A stretch of DNA of 64,000 bases. Source: DATEOR01 sp035698665 (GTDB lineage: Bacteria > Actinomycetota > Thermoleophilia > Gaiellales > Gaiellaceae). Under the pieces are notes generated by a model. That model searched no databases. It was not told the DNA's origin and saw nothing but the letters and a program-made list of their open reading frames with translations. The stretch spans positions 26,083 through 90,082 of the forward strand of contig DASSBN010000013.1 of the NCBI GenBank assembly GCA_035698665.1, read 5' to 3'. Positions 34,682 to 42,240 of the stretch are shown piece by piece (positions within the stretch are counted from its first letter, which is position 1; each line of letters begins with the position of its first letter). Made by a program: the position numbers and the translations under genes.

Positions 34682-34878
34682 CCGTCGAGGTCAACGGCAG
34701 GCCGCAGGAGCTCGCTCCGGGCGAGACCGTCGCCACGCTCCTCGCCAGCCTCGGGCTCGAGGCCAGTTATGCGCTCGTGGAGCGCAACGGCGAGCCGGTC
34801 GAGCGCTCCCGCTACGCGGAGGTCGAGCTCGAGGATGCGGACACGCTGGTCGTCGCCCGCCCCGTTGCTGGCGGATAA
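34678..34878 (+). CDS. thiS: Sulfur carrier protein ThiS
   Basis: 66 residues, ubiquitin-like fold, ending in the required Gly-Gly (VARPVAGG) that is adenylated and thiocarboxylated. It starts MTVEVNGRPQEL at GTG-free TTG (34678), overlapping the thiG stop by four bases. It donates sulfur to ThiG next door. The small size fits; the neighbours leave little doubt over MoaD. Confidence 0.93.
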   Translation: MTVEVNGRPQELAPGETVATLLASLGLEASYALVERNGEPVERSRYAEVELEDADTLVVARPVAGG

Positions 34879-35455
34879 GAACCTCTATCTCGTCACTCCG
34901 CTTCGCGCGGACTTCGCCGACTACCTGCGGGCGGCGATCGAGGGCGGCGTCGACGTCGTGCAGGTTCGCGACCGCTCGGCTCCGGACGCCCGGCTGCTCG
35001 AGATGCTTCAGGTCGCTCGGGCAATCACGGGCGCCTACCGCGTTCCGCTCGGCGTGAACGACCGGCCGGACCTCGCCGTTCTCGCGGACGCGGACTTCGT
35101 GCACGTCGGCCAGGAAGACATCCCGGTGAACGCCGCGAGAAGCTTCGGCCTCCCCGTCGGGCTCTCGACGCACGCGCCGGGCGAGATCGACGACGCGGCC
35201 TCGGACTACATCGCCGTCGGCCCCGTGTACGCGACGCCGACGAAGGAGGGCCGCCCGGCAGTCGGCCTCGAGCTCGTCCGCTACGCCGCGGCGAACGCGA
35301 AGCTGCCGTGGTTCGCCATCGGCGGGATCGACTCGTCGAACGTCGGCGCGGTGGTCGAAGCCGGCGCGAGCCGTGTTGCGGTCGTGCGCGCCATCTTCGA
35401 GGCGGACGACCCCGAGCGGGCTGCCCGCGAGCTCCGCGACGCGCTGCCTACGTGA
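34835..35455 (+). CDS. thiE: Thiamine-phosphate synthase
   Basis: It joins HMP-pyrophosphate to thiazole phosphate. The core begins KNLYLVTPLRADF and contains VQVRDRSA, VNDRPDLAVLADADFVHVGQED, GLSTHAPGEIDDA and the GPVYATPTKEG and FAIGGID motifs of the family. The exact start is uncertain: ATG 34835 (206 residues, overlapping thiS by 44 bp) or TTG 34865, which lies closer to where the family usually begins. It ends eight bases inside the convergent regulator gene. Third gene of a compact thiGSE operon. Confidence 0.9.
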   Translation: MRTRWSSPAPLLADKNLYLVTPLRADFADYLRAAIEGGVDVVQVRDRSAPDARLLEMLQVARAITGAYRVPLGVNDRPDLAVLADADFVHVGQEDIPVNAARSFGLPVGLSTHAPGEIDDAASDYIAVGPVYATPTKEGRPAVGLELVRYAAANAKLPWFAIGGIDSSNVGAVVEAGASRVAVVRAIFEADDPERAARELRDALPT

Positions 35456-36071
35456 CGGGGTGAAAGTCGCCGAAGCGGTGTGCCACGGCGACGGCCTGCG
35501 CTCTGCTGTGCACCTCGAGCTTGGACATGATGCGCTGAAGGTGCGTCCCGACGGTCTTGGGGCTGATGACGAGCGCCGCCGCGATCTCGTTCTGTGCGAG
35601 GCCGTCAGCCAGCATCTGCAGGACCTGTTGCTCGCGGGGGGTGAGCTTGTCCTGCACCGGGTTTGGGCCGGTTGCGGTGAGCAACGCGCCGGATCGGAGC
35701 GCGACGCGACGGATGTGCGCGAGCAGTTCGTCGGCCTCGATCGGCTTGGCGAGGTAGTCGTCGGCGCCTACGAGGAGCCCGGCGACGCGGTCGAGGTCGT
35801 CCGTCTTCACCCCTGAGATGACCACGATGGGAAGAGCTTCTCCGTAGAGGTCGCGGAAGCGGCGGCAGACCTCGTGGCCGCTGATGTCGGGAAGCTTCAG
35901 ATCCAGGATGACGAGGCTGGGTCGCGCCCGCCGTGCCACGAGGGTCGCTTCGCGTCCTGACCCGGCCTCGCTGGTGGCGTAGCCTGCCCCACTCAGGGTC
36001 TCGACGAGGAACGCCCGAAAGGCAGGATCGTCATCGACGACGAGGACGCCTCCGCCGTTTGGCCCGCTCAT
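35448..36071 (-). CDS. LuxR/NarL-type response regulator
   Basis: 207 residues. Receiver domain (about 8-125) with acidic pocket VVDDDPAF, phospho-acceptor Asp57 in VILDLKLPD and Lys in YLAKPIEAD; then a LuxR-type helix-turn-helix (about 142-195) with LTPREQQVLQMLADG and SPKTVGTHLQRIMSKL. A DNA-binding transcription regulator without a histidine kinase beside it. Targets unknown; the surface-protein gene divergent from it at 36428 is a candidate by position only. Confidence 0.92.
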   Translation of the reverse strand: MSGPNGGGVLVVDDDPAFRAFLVETLSGAGYATSEAGSGREATLVARRARPSLVILDLKLPDISGHEVCRRFRDLYGEALPIVVISGVKTDDLDRVAGLLVGADDYLAKPIEADELLAHIRRVALRSGALLTATGPNPVQDKLTPREQQVLQMLADGLAQNEIAAALVISPKTVGTHLQRIMSKLEVHSRAQAVAVAHRFGDFHPVT

Positions 36072-36427
36072 ACTCTTCCTCTCCGCAGTTTCGGCCTCGA
36101 TCTTCTTCCTTTTCGAGCCCGATGTCTACTACCAGACGTACGGCGTTCCGTGGTTCTTCCTATCGCGATTCCCGTAGGGCGCGAATGCGGCGAACGCCGT
36201 CTTTTCGCCCTGTCCTCGCCGTCATAGCCTGATCCCGGAGAGATGTCCCCGCGTTTCGACGCGGGCTGCGGACGAGGGAGGAGCGGGTTGCGTTACCGGG
36301 TCACCCAAGGACGGCTTCTTGCCTACGCGCCGACGAGGCGCGGCCTTCGTTCGTTTCGTCCGAGAGGAGGTGACGGCGCGGACAAGACGGAAGGCGCATT
36401 TCTGCGGCAATTCAACTAGGAGGCAAG
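36072..36427. other. 356-bp intergenic region with hairpin-rich leader
   Basis: No credible gene. It separates the response regulator from the surface protein, which are transcribed away from each other. A weak -10-like TAGCCT is at 36225-36230. Downstream, the future 5' leader contains CCCGCG-TTTCGA-CGCGGG (36248-36265) and CGCGCC-GACGA-GGCGCG (36326-36342), then the ribosome site AGGAGG (36418-36423). About 200 bases of structured leader suggest post-transcriptional control; it does not match a riboswitch class I can recall. Confidence 0.45.
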
Positions 36428-38434
36428 ATGCCCCTCTTCGAATTCAAGCGCCGCTCGACACGGCGGCGCTGGTACGTCATCACATCGACAGTCGCGCTTG
36501 CTTCGCTGTTTCTCTTCGTGATCGGCGCGTCCGCTCTCGGTGACAGCAAGTTCGAGATCGACACCAACGCAAACCTGGTCGTGAACACTGCTGGGAACCT
36601 CGACTGGGCTACCGTCAGCGAGTCGAGGCAAGCCGATCTTGCCTCGGGCACCGGCGACAACTCCTTCGGCCAAGGTACGAAGGAAGACAGCCCGGTCCCG
36701 AGCGTTGTCAGCGGCAGCATCCCGCCGAACAAGAGCGACCTGACCACATTCGGCGTGTACCTCGAGACAACCACGAGCGGCGCGAGGTTCCTGAACCTCT
36801 TCTGGCACCGCGTTCAGGACCCGACCGGCACGACGAACATGGACTTCGAGTTCAACCAGTCCAGCGTGAAGTCGGCCAACAACATCACGCCTGTCCGCAC
36901 CGCCGGCGACCTGCTGATCCAGTACGACCTCGCAAATGGCGGCACGGTGCCAGAGCTGTTCCTGTCCCGCTGGGTCGCTTCTGGGGCGGGGTCGCAGTGC
37001 GAGGCGTCCAACGCCACACCCTGCTGGGGAACGAGGGAGAGCCTCACAGCCGCCGGTGATGCGACCGGGTCGATCAACACGACAGCGATCACGGCCGGCA
37101 ACGCAGACGGCCTGGGCAGCATCTCGGCCCGGACCTTCGGCGAGGCACAGATCGACTTCGACGCTCTCACGGGCGGAAGCGGGACGTGCACGTCGTTCGG
37201 CAGCGCGTACCTGAAGAGCCGCTCGTCCGACTCCTTCTCGGCGGCGCTGAAGGACTTCATCGCTCCCGTTCCCACGAATCTCAGCAACTGTGGATCGGTG
37301 ACGATCCGGAAGGAGACGAGCCCGGACGAAGATCCGAACACGACCGACTTCGGGTTCACGAAGGCGTTCAGCACGTCGCCTTCGTCGGCAAACACCTTCA
37401 CGCTGAAAGACGACGGCGTGAAGTCCTACACCAACGTCCTCTTCGGCACGAACTACACGGTCGACGAGGACGTCATTCCGTCCGGTTGGGATCTCCAGAG
37501 CATCAACTGCAACGTGGCCGGACATCCGAGCTCGGGCGTCACGCCCACGATCGATCTGGCCGCGGGCACAGTGACCTTCAACATCGACAGCGCCTCCGAC
37601 GTGCTCGATTGCACGTATACGAACCGGGCACGCGGAACGATCGTCATCGAGAAGGTGACCGATGACGGAAGCGGCTCGTTCGACTTCACGTCGGGCACGC
37701 TGTCTCCGTCCCCGTTCACGCTCACGACCACCGCAGCAGGCTCGGGTGGGAAGGACGCCCGGACGTTCAGCAACCTGTCGCCTGGGACGTACGACGTGGC
37801 CGAGACCGTCCCGGCTGGCTGGAACCTTGTCGCAGGTACCACCTGTAGCGACGGGAGCAGCCCGGCTTCGATCGGTCTGAGTGCCGGCGAGACCGTCACT
37901 TGCACCTTCCACGACACCCGTGAGACCGGAGCGATCCTGATCACGAAGACGCGGAAGCATGCAGCCTCCGGATCTGGTGATCATCCACAGTCCGGCGTCA
38001 CGTTCACCGTCACGGGCGGCGAGCTGGACGCAGACGGGATCGACGTGGTGACGGACTCGAATGGTGAGGCGTGTGTCGACGGTCTCGTCCTTTCGAGCTT
38101 CGCCGGGGTCGGCGACTACACGGTGACCGAGACCGTCCCGTCGGGCTACAGCGCCGACGACGGGCCTGCCACCGTGACCGTCAACAACGAAGCGACCTGT
38201 GACGACGACCCGTACGTTGGAGAGACGGCGGACTTCCACAACACGCCGCTGACCAACATCACGGTCTCGGTCGATTCGCAGGTGAACGGCGGAACCGCGT
38301 CGACGATCATCTGCAAGGACGCAGCGGACAACACCGAGGCGTCCGGATCGACCGGAACGAACGGTGACGGCTCGGCGACGGCGAGCAACCTGCCGCCCGA
38401 CACGTACACCTGCACGATCGTCGTAGACCCCTAG
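36428..38434 (+). CDS. Secreted surface protein with prealbumin-like repeats
   Basis: 668 residues. A basic N-terminus and a hydrophobic helix at about 15-37 form a signal peptide or anchor. The first ~285 residues are a Thr/Ser/Asn-rich domain that I do not recognise. Three SpaA/prealbumin-like modules follow, starting near GSVTIRKETSPDE (about 290), GTIVIEKVTDDGSG (about 400) and GAILITKTRKHA (about 500), with a partial fourth at the end (NITVSVDSQVNGG). These folds occur in pilins and adhesins. No LPxTG sorting signal or C-terminal membrane helix is seen, so release or non-covalent attachment is likely. Strong ribosome site and strong terminator: a monocistronic, probably abundant product. 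Confidence 0.82.
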   Translation: MPLFEFKRRSTRRRWYVITSTVALASLFLFVIGASALGDSKFEIDTNANLVVNTAGNLDWATVSESRQADLASGTGDNSFGQGTKEDSPVPSVVSGSIPPNKSDLTTFGVYLETTTSGARFLNLFWHRVQDPTGTTNMDFEFNQSSVKSANNITPVRTAGDLLIQYDLANGGTVPELFLSRWVASGAGSQCEASNATPCWGTRESLTAAGDATGSINTTAITAGNADGLGSISARTFGEAQIDFDALTGGSGTCTSFGSAYLKSRSSDSFSAALKDFIAPVPTNLSNCGSVTIRKETSPDEDPNTTDFGFTKAFSTSPSSANTFTLKDDGVKSYTNVLFGTNYTVDEDVIPSGWDLQSINCNVAGHPSSGVTPTIDLAAGTVTFNIDSASDVLDCTYTNRARGTIVIEKVTDDGSGSFDFTSGTLSPSPFTLTTTAAGSGGKDARTFSNLSPGTYDVAETVPAGWNLVAGTTCSDGSSPASIGLSAGETVTCTFHDTRETGAILITKTRKHAASGSGDHPQSGVTFTVTGGELDADGIDVVTDSNGEACVDGLVLSSFAGVGDYTVTETVPSGYSADDGPATVTVNNEATCDDDPYVGETADFHNTPLTNITVSVDSQVNGGTASTIICKDAADNTEASGSTGTNGDGSATASNLPPDTYTCTIVVDP

Positions 38435-38457
38435 AGGAGGCTTCCTTCTCCTCATGC

Positions 38458-38500
38458 AGAGAGGCCCGGGTGATCCGGGCCTCTCTCTTTTCTTTCTCTG
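38458..38500 (+). terminator. Strong intrinsic terminator
   Basis: AGAGAGGCCCGG (38458-38469), loop GTGAT, CCGGGCCTCTCT (38475-38486): a perfect 12-bp stem followed by CTTTTCTTTCT. It ends the surface-protein transcript. On the other strand there is no T-run, so it does not serve the convergent gene. Confidence 0.92.
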
Positions 38501-38509
38501 TTCAGCCGC

Positions 38510-38860
38510 CTACGCCGAGCACTGCGCGTAGACGTAGTACTTGCTGCCGTTGTTGCCCCAGGTGACGCTGGTGAACTTGTACGTCGTCGGTCCACTGCGA
38601 TCCGGGACGTCCACGCTCCACGTCCCCTCGCTGTAGCCGAGTACTCGGTTCCAGCCACCGTTGGCGTCGTCGACGATCAGGTTCAGGAGCACCCCAGTGG
38701 GGAGTCCGGTTGCGGAAACGACGTTTCCGTCAACGGAGCACCCGCCGGCGACGCTCGCAGATCCAGCGCCGTGAGGACGCGTCCCAGCGGACGCGAGAGG
38801 CAATACGACGGCAAGGCTGAATGCAACTGCGGCAAGCAGTGCGATCGTCTTGCGGCCCAT
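38510..38860 (-). CDS. Small secreted protein of unknown function
   Basis: 116 residues. Signal peptide MGRKTIALLAAVAFSLAVVL with a cut near LASAG at about 25; a mature domain of about 90 residues with two Cys and a beta-rich, Gly/Trp-containing sequence (GGWNRVLGYSEGTWSVDV), which looks like a single beta-sandwich. No family recognised. Ribosome site GGAGGGA seven bases before the ATG. Second of four exported proteins in a row. Confidence 0.78.
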   Translation of the reverse strand: MGRKTIALLAAVAFSLAVVLPLASAGTRPHGAGSASVAGGCSVDGNVVSATGLPTGVLLNLIVDDANGGWNRVLGYSEGTWSVDVPDRSGPTTYKFTSVTWGNNGSKYYVYAQCSA

Positions 38861-38957
38861 TTAAGTCCCTCCGTGCGGCTCGAAGTGACCCCGGGCGCGC
38901 TATCGGCACCGCGGCGAGCACGATTGACCTCCCCATGACCCGTTCGAGGTACCCCGC

Positions 38958-39443
38958 TCAGCAGAAGACGGCGAGGTAAAACGGCATGTCTGCGTCCATC
39001 GCGGGCGAGAAGAGGAACGTCTGGACGAAGACCGCGTTGGCGTTACCGTCTCTTGGCGCGACGCTGACCTCGCCTTCGTTGGCCGAATCGCCGTAGTCGA
39101 TGGTCGCCACATACGCGCATTCGCTCACGTTGCGTCCGAAGTTCACCGAATACTGGCCGTCGACACCGAGCGAGCTCGACGTCACGCCGCCGCTCGACCG
39201 GGCGAGAGTCCCGTCCGCGTTCACGTGCGCCCAGGCGGCTTTGGCCTTCGGGGCAAGATCAGCGGACTGAATCGACTTGTCCTTCACGACACGACTGTCG
39301 ACCGCGCCCGACGCCATGTCGCGGTTCTGGATCGTCTTGTCCTTGATTCCCGCGGAGGTGACGAGCGTTGTCGCGACCGCGGAGCCGAGCCCGGCAACGA
39401 GCAGCGCACCGATCACGGCGAGCATGACGAAGACCCGCTTCAT
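38958..39443 (-). CDS. Secreted protein with N-terminal helix and repeat linker
   Basis: 161 residues from ATG 39443 (a GTG nine codons upstream, 39470, is also possible and has GGAGG nearby). Signal peptide MKRVFVMLAVIGALLVAG. The mature protein opens with a repeat-like linker, IKDKTIQNRDMASGAV and VVKDKSIQSADLAPKA, a pattern I have seen as a stalk in other secreted actinobacterial proteins. The C-terminal ~90 residues are beta-rich and end in Cys. Function unknown. Confidence 0.75.
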   Translation of the reverse strand: MKRVFVMLAVIGALLVAGLGSAVATTLVTSAGIKDKTIQNRDMASGAVDSRVVKDKSIQSADLAPKAKAAWAHVNADGTLARSSGGVTSSSLGVDGQYSVNFGRNVSECAYVATIDYGDSANEGEVSVAPRDGNANAVFVQTFLFSPAMDADMPFYLAVFC

Positions 39444-39521
39444 CCCTCGACGATGCGCCTTTGGGCCCACGACCTCCAGCAGCGGAAGGCGGGGTCGTCC
39501 CAGACTTAGAGCTAGATCGCG

Positions 39522-40409
39522 CTAGTCGCCGAACAGAAGGATCTTGGCGGCGACGATGGACTCCGCCAGCGCGCGCTGTGATTCCCACCCCGGCGTGAAG
39601 GTCGTCGTCGTGATCCGTGCGGTGTCGCCGGCGTGCGCGCTCGAGAGATCGGTGGCGGTGAACGAGCCCGCGTTCTTTCGCTGAACGGTGGCTTCGGCCG
39701 GGACGGCGAGCGTGACGGTGCGGCTGTTCGTGTACTTGAGGCTGAGCGGCGCGACCGAGACGCGCTTCGTCTTGACCGTGATCGTCGAGTCCGTCCTCGA
39801 GATGACCTTCGAGCCCCTGAGCGTGAGCGTCACGTCGCCGAGGTCGGGCCGAGGCTTCGGAAAGAGGAGGTGCTTGGCCTTGTTCAGGTACTGGAAGGGA
39901 TCGATCGGGCGGCCGCTCGGCCTGTGCACCTCGAAGTGGAGGTGGGGCTGGATCCCGTTTGCGTCGCCCGAGTCGCCGACGAAGCCGACGAGCTCGCCTC
40001 GGCGGACTTGGTCGTGGTACCGGAGCCCCGGCGCGTAGGCCTTGCTGCAGCCGGCGTCGTTGTCGTTGTTCGGCCCCTCGTCGTTGTTCAGGTGGATGTA
40101 CCAGTAGACCATCCCGCTCCTGCCGTGCAGGACGAGCATGCAGCTCGGCACCGCTCCGCTCGGGTGTGACCATTTCTCGATCCAGCCCGTCTCGAAGGCG
40201 ACTGCAGGCTGGTGGCGGACGGACATGATGTCGTTGCCCTCGTGCCAGCCGCCGGGCCTCGCATCGTGCCAGTCGTCGATGTAGGAGACGTTCCCGACCA
40301 CCGGGAAGGCGGTCTTGTCCGGCACCCGTGCGGCGTGCGCGGTCTGCGTGAAGACCCCAACTGCGAGTAGGAGAAGAAGTCCTCGGGCTGTCGTCCGGTG
40401 GCTGGCCAT
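39522..40409 (-). CDS. Secreted M23-family peptidase-like protein
   Basis: 295 residues. Signal peptide (RGLLLLLAVGVFTQTAHA). The lysostaphin/LytM fold is marked by His56 and Asp60 in WHEGND, and by GIQPHLHFEVHRP with the second zinc-site His pair. So the zinc site H-x3-D plus H-x-H is complete, and an active peptidoglycan endopeptidase is plausible. About 110 C-terminal residues form a separate beta-rich domain. Known of the family: cuts cell-wall cross-links. It faces etfB across 86 bp. Confidence 0.87.
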   Translation of the reverse strand: MASHRTTARGLLLLLAVGVFTQTAHAARVPDKTAFPVVGNVSYIDDWHDARPGGWHEGNDIMSVRHQPAVAFETGWIEKWSHPSGAVPSCMLVLHGRSGMVYWYIHLNNDEGPNNDNDAGCSKAYAPGLRYHDQVRRGELVGFVGDSGDANGIQPHLHFEVHRPSGRPIDPFQYLNKAKHLLFPKPRPDLGDVTLTLRGSKVISRTDSTITVKTKRVSVAPLSLKYTNSRTVTLAVPAEATVQRKNAGSFTATDLSSAHAGDTARITTTTFTPGWESQRALAESIVAAKILLFGD

Positions 40410-40495
40410 AGGCTCCGGTTCGCGTCCGAAGTCGCGGACGGTAACAGACCCTTCGGCAGGCGGTCGTCCGATCTTGAGCGGATAGGATCGCCGCC

Positions 40496-41278
40496 GTGAA
40501 AGTTGCGGTTTGTGTCAAGGAGGTGCCAGACCCCTCCGCTCCCAAGCGCCTCGATTCCCAGACCTTCCGGCTCGACCGCAGCGTCGCCGGCGCGCTGAAC
40601 GAGTTCGACACGCACGCGATCGAGGAGGGCCTGCAGCTCAAGGACAAGGGGGGAGAGGGCGAGGTCGTCGCCGTCCTCATGGGGCCCGAGCGCGCGGCCG
40701 ATTCGCTCCGCAAGGCGCTCGCGATCGGCGCAGACCGCGCCGTGCACGTGTCCGACGAGGGGCTCGCCGGCTCGGATCTCGTCGCCACGAGCAAGGCGCT
40801 CGCCAAGGCGCTCGAGCGCGAAGGAGCAGACATCGTCCTCTTCGGCCAGCAGGCGGGAGATTCGGACGGCGCCGTGCTCTGGGCGGCCGTCGCCGACAGG
40901 CTCGAGCTGCCGGTGATCTCCCAGGCGGCGAGCCTGGAGGCCGGTGATGGGACGGTGAAGGTGAAGCGCCAGACCGAGTACGGCTACGACGTCATCGAAG
41001 CGCCTATCCCGTGCGTCGTCGCCGTCTCCGATGCGATCAACGAGCCGCGCTACCCGTCCCTCAAGGGCATCATGGGCGCGAAGAAGAAGCCGCAGGAGAC
41101 GGTCTCACTCGCCGACCTCGGCCTCGGCGCCGACGACGCGGGTGAGTCCGGCTCGCGCACCGAGGTCTACGGCCTGTCCGACCCGCCCTCGCGCGGCGAC
41201 AGCGAGCGGATCGAGGACGACGGCCCCGCCGCCGCCGAGAAGATCGTCGAGTACCTCTCGTCCCACAAATTGATCTGA
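40496..41278 (+). CDS. etfB: Electron transfer flavoprotein, beta subunit
   Basis: 260 residues, normal length. It binds AMP and pairs with EtfA to carry electrons from acyl-CoA dehydrogenases. Typical start MKVAVCVKEVPDPSAPKRL; NEFDTHAIEEGLQLKD and the signature around PCVVAVSDAINEPRYPSLKG near residue 180. Start GTG 40496 lies seven bases after TAGGAT (40483-40488), so the operon etfB-etfA-ETF dehydrogenase probably has a leaderless first gene. Its stop overlaps etfA by one base (TGATG). Confidence 0.95.
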   Translation: MKVAVCVKEVPDPSAPKRLDSQTFRLDRSVAGALNEFDTHAIEEGLQLKDKGGEGEVVAVLMGPERAADSLRKALAIGADRAVHVSDEGLAGSDLVATSKALAKALEREGADIVLFGQQAGDSDGAVLWAAVADRLELPVISQAASLEAGDGTVKVKRQTEYGYDVIEAPIPCVVAVSDAINEPRYPSLKGIMGAKKKPQETVSLADLGLGADDAGESGSRTEVYGLSDPPSRGDSERIEDDGPAAAEKIVEYLSSHKLI

Positions 41279-42240
41279 TGGCCACTCTCGTCTACGTCGA
41301 GCACCACGAGGGCGAGCCGGTGAAGGGCTCGCTGGGCGTGCTCGGCAAGGCTGCGGAACTCGGAGACGACGTGGCGGCGGTCCTTCTCGGCTCCGGCGTC
41401 GAGAGCATGGCCGAGACGGTCGGCCGGCACGGCGCATCCCGGGTTCTCGTCGCCGACGATGCGGCCCTCGAGGCGCCGCTCCCGCAGCCGCGGGTCGACG
41501 TCCTCGCGAAGCTCGTCGAGTCGGAGGGTTTCGACAACGTCATCTTCGGCGCATCGGTGCTTGCGGCCGACGTCGCCGCGGGCCTTGCGGCCCGCCTGGA
41601 TGCCGGGCTCAACTGGGATCTCGTCGACCTCGAGCTCAAGGACGGCAAGCTCGTCGGCAAGCGGCCGGCGCTCGGCGACTCCGTGATCGCGGAGGTCGGC
41701 TGGAAGAGCGAGCCGCGCCTCGCACTCATCCGTTCGGGAACCTTCGAGCCGTCGGAGTCCGGCGGCAGCGCGGAGGTGACGAAGATCCCGGTCGAGATCC
41801 AGGAGTTCTCCAAGCAGGCGGTCATGGTCGAGCAGGCGCACGAGGAGAGCCAGGGCCCGTCGATCGAGGACGCCGACGTGATCGTGGCCGGCGGCCGCGG
41901 GCTCGGCCAGGCGGAGAACTTCTCCCTCGTCGAGGACCTCGCCAAGGCGCTCGGCGGTGCCGTCGCTGCGACCCGCGCCGTCGTCGACGCGGGCTGGTAC
42001 CCCTACGCGACCCAGGTCGGCCAGACTGGGAAGACCGTCTCCCCGAAGCTCTACATCGCCTGCGGGATCTCGGGCGCGATCCAGCACAAGGTCGGGATGC
42101 AGGGGTCCGGCACGATCGTGGCCATCAACAAGGACCCGAACGCGCCCATCTTCGAGTACTCGGATCTCGCGGTCGTCGGCGACGTCCATGAGATCGTCCC
42201 GAAGCTGACCCAGCTCGTGAAGGAGAGGAGAGGCTCGTGA
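41278..42240 (+). CDS. etfA: Electron transfer flavoprotein, alpha subunit
   Basis: 320 residues. The FAD domain at the C-terminus has GQTGKTVSPKLYIACGISGA and QHKVGMQGSGTIVAINKDP, the family signature. The N-terminal domain shares the fold of EtfB. Overlap with etfB (TGATG) and with the following dehydrogenase gene (GTGA) shows a translationally coupled operon. Confidence 0.95.
   Translation: MATLVYVEHHEGEPVKGSLGVLGKAAELGDDVAAVLLGSGVESMAETVGRHGASRVLVADDAALEAPLPQPRVDVLAKLVESEGFDNVIFGASVLAADVAAGLAARLDAGLNWDLVDLELKDGKLVGKRPALGDSVIAEVGWKSEPRLALIRSGTFEPSESGGSAEVTKIPVEIQEFSKQAVMVEQAHEESQGPSIEDADVIVAGGRGLGQAENFSLVEDLAKALGGAVAATRAVVDAGWYPYATQVGQTGKTVSPKLYIACGISGAIQHKVGMQGSGTIVAINKDPNAPIFEYSDLAVVGDVHEIVPKLTQLVKERRGS

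Noticed and set aside
36230..36427. c-di-GMP (GEMM-type) riboswitch before the surface protein
   Set aside because: Hairpins are present, but the conserved GEMM core could not be matched.
36319..36543. 74-residue frame crossing into the surface-protein gene
   Set aside because: Arg-rich translation out of frame with a well-supported gene; no homology recognisable.
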